Shown one piece after another: positions 13,276 through 19,804 of a DNA stretch of 19,804 nucleotides; the stretch's first letter is position 1, and every line of letters starts with the position of its first letter. Origin of the DNA: CAG-877 sp963589235 (GTDB taxonomy: Bacteria > Bacillota_I > Bacilli_A > RF39 > UBA660). Position numbers and translations under genes: made by a program. Location of the stretch: the NCBI GenBank assembly GCA_963589235.1, contig CAVAJX010000024.1, positions 1-19,804 of the forward strand, in the 5' to 3' direction. Below the pieces are notes generated by a model. That model saw nothing but the letters and a program-made list of their open reading frames with translations, did not search any database and had not been told where the DNA came from.

Positions 13276-14145
13276 ATGGTGTATCTTTATAAATGCAGTA
13301 ATAATGCCTGTTCTTTTAAATTTGTGGCGACAAATAATACTTTTACTAGTTGTCCTAATTGTTGTGAAAAAGTTGATATTGTTGATGAAAATTATGAACT
13401 ACCAGTAAAACAATATATACCTTTTAAATACGATAAAGTGCAAGCAAATCGTTTTATTAAAAAGTTTTTTGAAAAAACGCTTGTACCTATTGCTTTTAGA
13501 AAAAATACTAATGTTAAGAATATAGTACAGATTTATTTACCCTTTTTTATTTATGATGTTGTTGTTGATGGTGAATTAGCTTTTGATTCTAATGATTATC
13601 GTTATTTTAAAGATAAAACTTATGATTATAAAGAAACTTCTAGTTATCTAGTTAAAAATAATAATCATTTAGAATTTAATAATATTATGTCTTCTGGTAT
13701 TTCTTCGTTATCTGATAGTTTTTCAAAATCTCTTTTTTATTATGATGACCTTAGCTATTTTGAGGGTGTTGATGATATTTTAGTAGGTCTTGGTGATTTA
13801 GATAGTGAAAGTAAGTTGGATGAAGTTCAAGCTAAATGTATAGATGCTAGTATTTCTGCTGTTTCTAAACGTATTAAACATCAAGAAAATGTATTGAATG
13901 ATAATAGTATTAATGTTACTAGTGTTTCTACTAAAAGTGTTTTATTGCCATTTTTTATCCTTAATAAAAAATATAGAGGTAAAAATTATATGATAATTGT
14001 AAATGGACAAACGAGTAAGGTTATATTTAGTACTGATAATGTGATTTATGGAATTAAAGAAGTCGTTATTTTTAGTATTTTGTTATTTATAGTACTTTTT
14101 TTAATAACAAGTCTAATTGTGTATTTTGTATATAGGGTGTTTTAG
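13276..14145 (+). CDS. Diverged YdjG-like paralog, zinc-ribbon membrane protein
   Basis: About 289 residues. One N-terminal Cys set (Cys7, Cys12, Cys26, Cys29/30) forms a single probable zinc ribbon. The next region aligns by eye with the preceding protein: VKQYIPFKYDKVQANRFIKK with its VVLPFSVTKDVAKGQIEKF, and KNIVQIYLPFFIYDV with NIMGVYFPYMLVDI. It therefore looks like a shortened tandem paralog that lost the second zinc ribbon. A single membrane helix lies at the C-terminus (about 262-285). ATG 13276 is preferred over GTG 13267 because it lies at better spacing from AAGAG. The next gene's ATG directly follows this gene's stop, so they are coupled. Confidence 0.65.
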   Translation: MVYLYKCSNNACSFKFVATNNTFTSCPNCCEKVDIVDENYELPVKQYIPFKYDKVQANRFIKKFFEKTLVPIAFRKNTNVKNIVQIYLPFFIYDVVVDGELAFDSNDYRYFKDKTYDYKETSSYLVKNNNHLEFNNIMSSGISSLSDSFSKSLFYYDDLSYFEGVDDILVGLGDLDSESKLDEVQAKCIDASISAVSKRIKHQENVLNDNSINVTSVSTKSVLLPFFILNKKYRGKNYMIIVNGQTSKVIFSTDNVIYGIKEVVIFSILLFIVLFLITSLIVYFVYRVF

Positions 14146-14958
14146 ATGAAGAGATTTATTATATTTATATTTGTTTTTGTGTTTAGTTTTTGTGTTTTAG
14201 ATGTTTATGCTTCTGATAAGTATCAGGTAAGAACAGAGGATGATTATGGTGTTCCTAGTTATGTACATGTTACTGATAGTAATAAAGAAGCTGTTTTAAG
14301 TACTCCTTTAGTTGATAGTAGTGAGAAAATTTATGACTTTGCAGGTAAGTTTTCTTCCTCTGAAGAGAAACGTTTATATAAACTAGTTTCTAAATATATT
14401 GATACTTATGATATGGATATGGTAATTGTTACTATTAATGATAATCCTAAAGAAAGTGCTACTGCATATGTACAGGATTTTTATGATTATAATACATTTG
14501 GTATTTCTGATAGTCATGATGGTATTTTGTTATTATATGATTTTTATTATAATAGAGTTTCAATAGTTACTACTGGTAAGGCAAACCGTATGTATGGTAG
14601 CGGTCGTATAAAAGCTTTGAAAAAAGTTATTGCTGATAATATTAAAACAGGCTATTATGAGGCTGCTGTTTTCTTTATTGGACAGGCTTCTTCATTTAGT
14701 GAACTTGGTTATCCTACAATAACTGGTGCTGAACCTAAAAGAACGGGTGTTAAGTTATTGAAAGTTTTACCATGGCCTGGTATTATATCTTTTTCTATTG
14801 CAACTACAGCTATTTTAATTGTACTTATAATAAAAAATAAAAAAGTAGTTGTTGGTAAACTTACATATCAAAAATATCTGAATTATAAAAAATTTAAATC
14901 AGAAATTATAGAAGATACTTTTATTAATAAAACTTTGGATAAAAATAATAAGATTTAG
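14146..14958 (+). CDS. Secreted, membrane-tethered TPM-domain protein, YdjH-like
   Basis: 270 residues. A signal peptide (1-22, ending VYA) precedes an outside TPM (TLP18.3/Psb32/MOLO-1) domain at about 55-190: STPLVDSSEKIYDFAGKFS opens it, followed by MDMVIVTINDN, DGILLLYDFYYNRVSIVTTG and GYYEAAVFFIGQ. A membrane helix at about 210-229 leaves a short basic tail in the cytoplasm. In Bacillus YdjH has this layout and works with YdjG in the PspA membrane-stress system. It directly follows the YdjG-like paralog (stop and start touch), repeating the ydjG-ydjH order. The usual Gly-rich C-terminal tail of many TPM proteins is missing. Enzymatic activity is not established for this subgroup. Confidence 0.8.
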   Translation: MKRFIIFIFVFVFSFCVLDVYASDKYQVRTEDDYGVPSYVHVTDSNKEAVLSTPLVDSSEKIYDFAGKFSSSEEKRLYKLVSKYIDTYDMDMVIVTINDNPKESATAYVQDFYDYNTFGISDSHDGILLLYDFYYNRVSIVTTGKANRMYGSGRIKALKKVIADNIKTGYYEAAVFFIGQASSFSELGYPTITGAEPKRTGVKLLKVLPWPGIISFSIATTAILIVLIIKNKKVVVGKLTYQKYLNYKKFKSEIIEDTFINKTLDKNNKI

Positions 14959-14959
14959 T

Positions 14960-14986
14960 AAACGGTTTAACCGTTTTTTTCTTTTT
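14960..14986 (+). terminator. Terminator of the TPM-domain operon
   Basis: AAACGGT (14960-14966) pairs with ACCGTTT (14970-14976), loop TTA, followed by a T-rich run. Confidence 0.85.
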
Positions 14987-15045
14987 ACTGTATAAAATTT
15001 TAGTATTTTTTACATAATTAGAATAAGTAGAAAGAAGGGTTAAAT

Positions 15046-15074
15046 TTGACAAAAAGCAATTGTTCTGGTAGAAT
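15046..15074 (+). promoter_or_regulatory. Near-consensus promoter of the ankyrin-repeat gene
   Basis: TTGACA (15046-15051), a 17-nt spacer, TAGAAT (15069-15074) preceded by TGG. It is the closest to consensus in the window and rules out a start codon at TTG 15046. Predicted start near 15081. Confidence 0.85.
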
Positions 15075-15108
15075 ATATAACTGTCACGTGAACAAAGAGG
15101 TGTTTGAA

Positions 15109-15801
15109 ATGTTTTATGACAAGCAACAAGCTATAAATGCTTGTTCTACAGATCCGTCCCTGATTTTTAATGTTATTAAGCACGGATACTACGATGTAGT
15201 TGAAATATTAATAGATAAAAATAAGGTTGACGTAAATGTTTGTGATGGGGCTGGCAATGATGTTGTTACAAGATTGTTGAAGGCTAGACAGTATGATTTA
15301 GTTCTTCGTTTAATGAAGAAGAGAAATTGGGATGTTAATCATCAAAATGTTGAAGGAGATACCTTTGGACATATTCTAGTTTGTGATAGTTCTGTTGCGA
15401 CTATTAAAATAGTTGAACAATTAGTAAAAAAGAAAAACTATCTTCCTAATATTAAGAATAATAAGGGAGAAACAGTATTAGATAAAGCTATCAATAGTAA
15501 TTATATTTGTTGTGCATTTAAGATTTTAGAAGATAAAAGATTTAATAATATTGATGTTTCATCTTTTAAAAAGCTATGTAATGCATGTATAAATAATGTT
15601 TACTATGGTAAGTATTCTAAACTTAATAACTTAGAAGTAATAGTTGAAAACTTGGAGAAGAAAGAACTTATTCCTAGTATGACTAGACTTTTAGAGATAA
15701 TAGTTGAACGTTTAGATGAAATTAAAAGTGAATTAATGAAGAAGAATGGGTTTAAGACTTTAGAACAAATAATTAATTCGTCAATAGAGGCAACTGCTTA
15801 G
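15109..15801 (+). CDS. Ankyrin-repeat protein
   Basis: 230 residues, cytoplasmic (no signal peptide or membrane helix). Residues about 5-150 hold four degenerate ankyrin repeats of roughly 33-36 residues: a helix pair such as VIKHGYYDVVEILIDKNKVDVN, followed by NVCDGAGND, then DVNHQNVEGDTFGHIL and PNIKNNKGETVLDKAI at the turns. The C-terminal third is helical and unrelated. Ankyrin repeats bind other proteins; the partner is unknown. The start is ATG 15109, preceded by AAAGAGGTG (15095-15103) at good spacing; the longer reading from TTG 15046 would begin inside the -35 box of the promoter. It is a single gene with a terminator over its stop codon. Confidence 0.8.
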   Translation: MFYDKQQAINACSTDPSLIFNVIKHGYYDVVEILIDKNKVDVNVCDGAGNDVVTRLLKARQYDLVLRLMKKRNWDVNHQNVEGDTFGHILVCDSSVATIKIVEQLVKKKNYLPNIKNNKGETVLDKAINSNYICCAFKILEDKRFNNIDVSSFKKLCNACINNVYYGKYSKLNNLEVIVENLEKKELIPSMTRLLEIIVERLDEIKSELMKKNGFKTLEQIINSSIEATA

Positions 15802-15815
15802 TTGCTTTTTCTTTT
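15790..15815 (+). terminator. Terminator containing the ankyrin gene stop codon
   Basis: GCAACT (15790-15795) pairs with AGTTGC (15800-15805), loop GCTT, followed by TTTTTCTTTT. The TAG stop (15799-15801) spans loop and stem. Confidence 0.83.
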
Positions 15816-15830
15816 GTTTTAAGTTATTAT
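15802..15830 (+). promoter_or_regulatory. Putative promoter of miaB-ricA
   Basis: TTGCTT (15802-15807, in the right arm of the preceding terminator), 17-nt spacer, TATTAT (15825-15830). Both boxes are imperfect. Confidence 0.4.
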
Positions 15831-15854
15831 ATTTTAGGAATGGAAGTGATATTT

Positions 15855-17267
15855 ATGCATTTACCAAATTATAAAGATGCTAGACGTAGAGAAGATAAAG
15901 ATTATAAGAGAGTTGACTTTAAATTTGATAGTAAAATTAAAGATAAATATAAGGGTAAGACTTTTTATTTGAAGACCTATGGATGTCAAATGAATGAACA
16001 TGATAGTGAAAATATAGAGGCTTTGCTTACTGGTCTTGGGTTTAAAAAAGTTGACAATTATGAGGATGCTGATTTAGTACTTTTAAATACTTGCTCTATT
16101 AGAGAAAATGCTCATAATAAAGCATTTGGTATGTTAGGTAGATTTAAGCATTTAAAGGCACAGAAAAAAGACTTAATAGTTGGACTTTGTGGATGTATGG
16201 CACAAGAGGCTAGTGTAGTTGAAGAAATTATTAAGAAATACCCATGGGTTAACTTTGTATTTGGTACTCATAATATGTATCAATTACCTAATATTATTGA
16301 TAGAGCAATAGAAGAGAACAAACAACAAATAGAAGTATTTTCTAAAGAAGGTGATTTAGTAGAAGGATTACCTGTTATTAGAACTAATAATTATAAAGCT
16401 TATGTTAATATTATTTATGGTTGTAACAAGTTTTGTACATATTGTATAGTTCCTTATACTAGAGGAAGAGAAAGAAGTAGAGCTAAAGAAGATATTTTAA
16501 AAGAAGTAGATGAACTTATAAAAGATGGATATAAAGAAATTACTTTACTTGGACAAAATGTTAATGCTTATGGAAAAGATTTATATGATGACTATACACT
16601 TGGCAATTTATTAGAAGATATTGCGAAAAAGGATATACCAAGAGTTAGATTTATGACTTCTCATCCTTGGGATTTTACAGATAACATGGTAGAAGTTATT
16701 GGTAAATATAAGAATATTATGCCAAGTGTTCATTTACCAGTACAGTCTGGTTCTAGTAGAATATTAAAGTTAATGGGAAGACGTTATACTAGAGAAAGTT
16801 ATTTGGGATTATTTAATAAAATTAAAAGTACTGTTCCAGGTGTTGCAATTTCTACTGATATAATTGTAGGTTTTCCAGGAGAGACTGAAGAAGACTTTTT
16901 AGAGACTTTAAGTTTAGCTGAAGAGTGTAAATATGATAATGCTTTTACATTTATATTTTCTAAAAGAGAAGGAACTCCTGCTTGTTTATTAAAAGATGAG
17001 ACAAGTGAAGAGGAAAAGGAAAATAGATTACAAAGACTTAATAAAGTTGTTAATAAATATTTTTTGGAAAACAATAAGAAATTAGAAAATAAAATAGTTG
17101 AAGTATTAGTAGAAGGTGTTTCTGAAAAAGATAATATGTTTTATGGATATACAGATACTAATAAACTTATTAATTTTTCAAGTGAAAAAGAAGTTGTACC
17201 AGGAGATATTATTAAAGTAAAAGTAGTTGAGGCTAAAACTTGGAGTTTAGATGGTGAAGCTATTTGA
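15855..17267 (+). CDS. miaB: tRNA-2-methylthio-N6-dimethylallyladenosine synthase
   Basis: A 470-residue radical SAM methylthiotransferase that adds the 2-methylthio group to i6A37 of tRNAs reading UNN codons. The N-terminal UPF0004 domain has the three cluster Cys in TYGCQMNEHDSE, NTCSIRENA and GLCGCMAQE (Cys44, Cys80, Cys114). The radical SAM domain carries GCNKFCTYCIVPYTRGRERSR with the CxxxCxxC set Cys190/194/197, then LLGQNVNAYG, HLPVQSGS and DIIVGFPGETEEDF. A TRAM domain forms the last 65 residues. ATG 15855 is chosen because GGAAGTGAT (15842-15850) precedes it; ATG 15840 would place AGG only two bases away. Its stop overlaps the start of ricA by four bases, as in the Bacillus ymcB-ymcA arrangement. 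Confidence 0.95.
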   Translation: MHLPNYKDARRREDKDYKRVDFKFDSKIKDKYKGKTFYLKTYGCQMNEHDSENIEALLTGLGFKKVDNYEDADLVLLNTCSIRENAHNKAFGMLGRFKHLKAQKKDLIVGLCGCMAQEASVVEEIIKKYPWVNFVFGTHNMYQLPNIIDRAIEENKQQIEVFSKEGDLVEGLPVIRTNNYKAYVNIIYGCNKFCTYCIVPYTRGRERSRAKEDILKEVDELIKDGYKEITLLGQNVNAYGKDLYDDYTLGNLLEDIAKKDIPRVRFMTSHPWDFTDNMVEVIGKYKNIMPSVHLPVQSGSSRILKLMGRRYTRESYLGLFNKIKSTVPGVAISTDIIVGFPGETEEDFLETLSLAEECKYDNAFTFIFSKREGTPACLLKDETSEEEKENRLQRLNKVVNKYFLENNKKLENKIVEVLVEGVSEKDNMFYGYTDTNKLINFSSEKEVVPGDIIKVKVVEAKTWSLDGEAI

Positions 17268-17578
17268 ATGGAGTATTAAATGAAGTTATTAATACCATTA
17301 TTAATAGCGATGATTATAAAAAATGTATTGAATTAAAAAATACTATGGCCTCTAATGAAGAGTTAGTATTATTAATTGAAAAGATAAAGAAACTACAGAA
17401 AAAATATGTTAATACAAATGATCAGGAGTTACTTTTTGAACTTGAAAAGTTAGAAGAAGAGTTAAATAATATACCAATTTATGTTATTTATATGCAGTAT
17501 CTAGAGAAGGTCAATGAAAAAATTGAGTTTGTAAAAGATGAACTTAATAATTATTTTTATGAAGTTTTAAATAAGTAA
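17264..17578 (+). CDS. ricA: RicA (YmcA), YlbF/YmcA family RNA-processing cofactor
   Basis: A 104-residue helical protein of the Com_YlbF family (pfam06133): NTIINSDDYKKCIELKNTM, LIEKIKKLQKKYVN, and LNNIPIYVIYMQYLEKVNEK match its pattern. In Bacillus RicA, RicF (YlbF) and RicT (YaaT) form a complex that carries Fe-S clusters and directs RNase Y to certain transcripts, with effects on competence, biofilm and sporulation. Starts at TTG 17264, overlapping the miaB TGA by four bases (TTGA), with GGTGA upstream inside miaB; the ATG at 17268 is out of frame and stops after three codons. Gene order miaB-ricA-cotE supports the call strongly. The four-base overlap suggests translational coupling. Confidence 0.88.
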   Translation: MNGVLNEVINTIINSDDYKKCIELKNTMASNEELVLLIEKIKKLQKKYVNTNDQELLFELEKLEEELNNIPIYVIYMQYLEKVNEKIEFVKDELNNYFYEVLNK

Positions 17579-17580
17579 AA

Positions 17581-17609
17581 ATTACATTCTAGTTTGAATG
17601 TAGTTTTTG
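17581..17609 (+). terminator. Terminator after ricA
   Basis: A 9-bp stem (17581-17589 with 17596-17604, one G-T pair), loop TAGTTT, followed by TTTTTG. It separates miaB-ricA from cotE. Confidence 0.8.
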
Positions 17610-17635
17610 TTTGAAAAAAATTATGTGTTTTTTGG

Positions 17636-17662
17636 TAATATTTTATATCTTTAGCATAAATT
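17636..17662 (+). promoter_or_regulatory. Possible sporulation sigma-E-like promoter of cotE
   Basis: TAATATT (17636-17642) fits a sigma-E -35 (KMATATT) and CATAAATT (17655-17662) resembles its -10 (CATACANT). The 12-nt gap is about two shorter than usual. Bacillus cotE uses sigma-E and sigma-K promoters, so a sporulation promoter is expected here. Confidence 0.35.
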
Positions 17663-17680
17663 AAATTAGGAGGTTTACGT

Positions 17681-18220
17681 ATGGCTAATTATAGAGAAAT
17701 TGTTACTAAGGCAGTAATTGCGAAGGGAAAAAAACTTTTTACTACTGAAAATAAAGTAAATGTTGAGAATAGTCCTTCTACTATTTTAGGTTGTTGGGTT
17801 ATTAATCATAATTTTAATGGTGTTAAAGCAGGAGATAGTATTAGAATAAATGGTAGCTATGATGTTAATATTTGGTATTCTTATGATAATGATACTAAGA
17901 CACAAGTTATTAAAGAAACTAATAATTATAGTGAGGTTGTTCGTTTAAGAGAAAGAGAAGAGGAAACAACTAATGAAGAAATTATTGTTAGAAGTTTAAA
18001 ACAACCTAGTTGTGTTAAGGTTGATATAGATGGTAACAGTATCAATTATACAATTGAAAAAGAACTTGGTATTGAATTAGTTGGTGATATAAAAATGAAA
18101 GTTGAAGCTAATGATGATGAAGATCCTTGGGATGAAATTGTAGAGGAAAAACAAGAGAATGAAGAAATTGATAAAAAAATAGATGAGGTAAATGAGGAGT
18201 TTCTTCAAGAAAATGAATAA
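17681..18220 (+). CDS. cotE: Outer spore coat morphogenetic protein CotE
   Basis: A 179-residue protein matching CotE, which builds the outer layer of the spore coat on the mother-cell side of the forespore. Seen: YREIVTKAVIAKGKKLF at the N-terminus, TILGCWVINHNFNG, GSYDVNIWYSYDNDTKTQV in the middle, RSLKQPSCVKVDIDG, and a strongly acidic C-terminus (EDPWDEI and Glu-rich tail), a typical feature. Length is near the Bacillus protein (181). A strong AGGAGG (17668-17673) precedes the ATG. It lies directly downstream of miaB-ricA, as in Bacillus, but has its own upstream region. In Bacillus mutS follows; here it does not. It indicates that this lineage forms, or recently formed, endospores. Confidence 0.92.
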   Translation: MANYREIVTKAVIAKGKKLFTTENKVNVENSPSTILGCWVINHNFNGVKAGDSIRINGSYDVNIWYSYDNDTKTQVIKETNNYSEVVRLREREEETTNEEIIVRSLKQPSCVKVDIDGNSINYTIEKELGIELVGDIKMKVEANDDEDPWDEIVEEKQENEEIDKKIDEVNEEFLQENE

Positions 18221-18230
18221 TTATACTTAG

Positions 18231-18264
18231 GATAACACTTGATTATACAGGTGTTATTCTTTTA
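18231..18264 (+). terminator. cotE terminator
   Basis: An 11-bp stem with two G-T pairs (18231-18241 with 18248-18258), loop ATTATA, then CTTTTATT, which runs straight into the -35 of the next promoter. Confidence 0.78.
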
Positions 18265-18293
18265 TTGACTTTTATTACCTAACAAGTTAGAAT
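18265..18293 (+). promoter_or_regulatory. Promoter of the methyltransferase-like gene
   Basis: TTGACT (18265-18270), 17-nt spacer, TAGAAT (18288-18293). It abuts the cotE terminator tail. Leader about 18 nt. Confidence 0.78.
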
Positions 18294-18317
18294 AAATTTC
18301 ATTGGTGAGGATTTGTT

Positions 18318-19142
18318 ATGGGATTAAGAGAAGATGAAAAGTTAGCTGTTGATATTTGTAATAATAGAATTGGCTTTGTACCATTTAGGAGAATATATAC
18401 TACTTCTAATGAACAATTAGATGCTGTTTTTAGAGGCTTTGATCTTAAAGATAAAGATGTTTTAAGTGTATTAGGTTCTTCTGATCATGTTTTTTCAGAG
18501 TATTATTTGGGTGCTAAAAGTGTTACTGCTTTTGATATTAATGGGTTAACAAAATATTATTATTATCTTAGAAAATGGTCTTTAATTTATAGAGGTGTTG
18601 ATATACCATATGGTAATGATAGAGAATGGTTTTTTGAATTAATAAGTGAAGTTTCAGCTAAAAGTGAATTAGAGGAAGAGGCACTTTCTTTTTGGAAATA
18701 TTTAAATAAGAAGGCACCTAATTATACGAGCAAATTATTCATGGGTGAAATTTCATTTAATAGAAGAGTTCCTTATGAAAATGATTTAGAAAGTATGACT
18801 TCTATTATTGAAGATAGAGATATTGATTTTTCGAAAATTAACGTATTTGATTTTTTTGATTACGATAGAACTTTTGATGTTGTTGTTCTTTCTAATATTT
18901 TAGATTATGCATCAACTCCGGCTGCTCTTGCTACTTGTCGTGATAATTTAGTTGACCATTTAAGTGATAATGGTATAGTTATTTGTAGTTATGTATTGTC
19001 AGGGTATGGAGATAATGATAAAAATATGCTTCAAGATGATATTTTTTCTAAGAGTTTTGAAGTTGTTGAAGGAAGTAATTATTCTAATCCATTTCATCCA
19101 ACTGAATTAGTTCCGGCATCATACGTTTATGTGAAAAAATAG
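18318..19142 (+). CDS. Class I SAM-dependent methyltransferase-like protein
   Basis: 274 residues with an apparent Rossmann-like methyltransferase layout. DVLSVLGSSDH (48-57) sits at the place of SAM-binding motif I but has LGSSD instead of GxGxG; SVTAFDIN (68-75) gives the acidic residue that usually binds the ribose; FDVVVLSNILDYA near residue 195 fits the motif IV region; and an IVICSYVLSGYG strand follows. The insert between motifs II and IV (about 80-180) is long and helical, with many aromatic residues (YYYYLRKW). The layout resembles DUF3419/BtaA-like and other lipid-modifying enzymes, but the family is not certain. Substrate unknown. Own promoter; ribosome site GGTGAGGA. Confidence 0.6.
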   Translation: MGLREDEKLAVDICNNRIGFVPFRRIYTTSNEQLDAVFRGFDLKDKDVLSVLGSSDHVFSEYYLGAKSVTAFDINGLTKYYYYLRKWSLIYRGVDIPYGNDREWFFELISEVSAKSELEEEALSFWKYLNKKAPNYTSKLFMGEISFNRRVPYENDLESMTSIIEDRDIDFSKINVFDFFDYDRTFDVVVLSNILDYASTPAALATCRDNLVDHLSDNGIVICSYVLSGYGDNDKNMLQDDIFSKSFEVVEGSNYSNPFHPTELVPASYVYVKK

Positions 19143-19158
19143 GTAGATTTTGGGTGGC

Positions 19159-19190
19159 TTGTATTATAATACTTTCGTATGTTATAATAT
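19159..19190 (+). promoter_or_regulatory. Promoter with internal inverted repeat before the RelA/SpoT-domain gene
   Basis: TTGTAT (19159-19164), 18-nt spacer and TATAAT (19183-19188) with TGT before it (extended -10). TATTATAA plus TAC (19162-19172) pairs with GTA and TTATAATA (19177-19189, with a two-base bulge), so the promoter core is an inverted repeat: an operator candidate or the previous gene's hairpin. Confidence 0.5.
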
Positions 19191-19228
19191 TGGTGAATTT
19201 ACTACATATATATTAATGGAGGGTGACG

Positions 19229-19804
19229 GTGCAAGAATTAAAAAAGTTAATAACATTAATACAGCAACAATATGATTTAATTAATAAAAAATGGCTTGAT
19301 GATGAGAACTATCATCCTTTAAATATGAAGAAAAAAAGGGTCGAAGATGTCTATAATGATGAGACACTTTTGCAATATGTATTTAATTATAGAAAATTTA
19401 TTAATGATAATGTAGCTGAAATGGTCAAATTAATTCAAAGTGAAAATTTTGAAAATGTAGTTAATACAAGAGTTAAGGCGTTAAACTCAATACAATATAA
19501 AATTCATAATTATGAACTTAATCATGAAAACGGAAAAATTCCATTAAAGAAATGTTTAAATGATATTTTTGGTATTAGAATGATTTTTAATGATAATATT
19601 AATTATAATGAAGTAAGTTCTTTTATTGAACGTGAGTTTCCAGAATTAAAATGTATAAGTTCTGTTAGAGGTAAGTATGTTGCTATACACATATATTTTG
19701 GAAATGATGACAATATGAAGTTTCAATGGGAATTACAGTTATGGGATAAAAAACATGAGAAAATTAATTTGGAATCTCATGCAAAATATAAACAAGATTA
19801 TACT
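19229..19804 (+). CDS. RelA/SpoT-domain protein, 5' part (cut by window end)
   Basis: 192 codons are visible and the frame is open at the window end. From GTG 19229 (strong GGAGGGTGA at 19218-19226): a helical N-terminus (about 1-75), then the (p)ppGpp synthetase-like fold, with VKALNSIQYKIHNYE (Lys/Arg substrate strand), CLNDIFGIRMIF at the place of the DxxGxR motif, KYVAIHIYF, FQWELQLWD (equivalent of the ExQIR/T strand) and NLESHAKYKQDY (the ExxxHxxYK motif). It probably makes or once made a hyper-phosphorylated nucleotide, or is a toxin-like relative. The single-domain look and the position of the fold suggest a small alarmone synthetase rather than full-length Rel, but the C-terminus is not visible. 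Confidence 0.75.
   Translation, partial: MQELKKLITLIQQQYDLINKKWLDDENYHPLNMKKKRVEDVYNDETLLQYVFNYRKFINDNVAEMVKLIQSENFENVVNTRVKALNSIQYKIHNYELNHENGKIPLKKCLNDIFGIRMIFNDNINYNEVSSFIEREFPELKCISSVRGKYVAIHIYFGNDDNMKFQWELQLWDKKHEKINLESHAKYKQDYT

Noticed and set aside
14989..14996. TGTATAAA box behind the TPM operon terminator
   Set aside because: It resembles a -10, but the much stronger TTGACA-17-TAGAAT promoter at 15046-15074 explains the next gene.
16799..17074. Minus-strand ORF opposite miaB
   Set aside because: Lies entirely within conserved miaB sequence on the other strand.
1..19804. CRISPR arrays, tRNA or rRNA genes, insertion sequences
   Set aside because: No regularly spaced repeats, no cloverleaf with conserved T-arm, no rRNA-like stretch and no transposase were seen.

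Overview
The window is a very AT-rich, gene-dense piece of a spore-forming Bacillota chromosome. Every gene I can support reads on the + strand, and TGA is used as a normal stop (end of miaB), so there is no sign of the mycoplasma code. Sporulation genes (spoVS, cotE), the miaB-ricA-cotE order known from Bacillus, a serS T-box and strong Shine-Dalgarno sites all point to Bacilli-type Firmicutes. The extreme AT content and short intergenic gaps resemble uncultured gut lineages near Erysipelotrichia or RF39, but that placement is an inference.

Layout. 1-3550: an orphan barstar-like inhibitor, a lipoprotein with a thioredoxin-like CPWC site, and a large YfhO-family membrane protein. 3570-6260: a short serine recombinase with an overlapping mini-ORF, a short family I pyrophosphatase-like protein, a Cys-rich protein of unknown function, and a 5'-truncated D-Ala-D-Ala carboxypeptidase relic that has kept its KTG box. 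This is the least ordinary part of the window. 6260-8810: a membrane-anchored GDSL/SGNH hydrolase, SpoVS, and a zinc-ribbon membrane protein. 8819-10450: promoter, T-box leader and seryl-tRNA synthetase. 10450-14990: an SPFH/SHOCT protein, two related zinc-ribbon membrane proteins and a secreted, membrane-tethered TPM-domain protein. This set resembles Bacillus YdjI, YdjG and YdjH, the membrane partners of PspA, but no pspA lies here. 15046-15810: an ankyrin-repeat protein. 15802-18264: miaB, ricA (ymcA) and the spore-coat gene cotE. 18265-19804: a methyltransferase-like protein and the 5' part of a RelA/SpoT-domain gene cut by the window end.

Most genes look like single transcription units. 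Only the 10523-13204 pair, the 13276-14958 pair and miaB-ricA are tightly coupled. Intergenic space is used very economically. Intrinsic terminators often start inside the coding region and contain the stop codon, and the next promoter follows in the T-tract, usually with an extended -10 (TGnTATAAT). In two places (4449-4487 and 13216-13249) the -35 hexamer of the next gene lies in the loop of the previous gene's terminator with a 17-nt spacer. Several track-style start codons are corrected here from Shine-Dalgarno and promoter evidence, most clearly the ankyrin gene, whose upstream TTG is the first triplet of a TTGACA -35 box.
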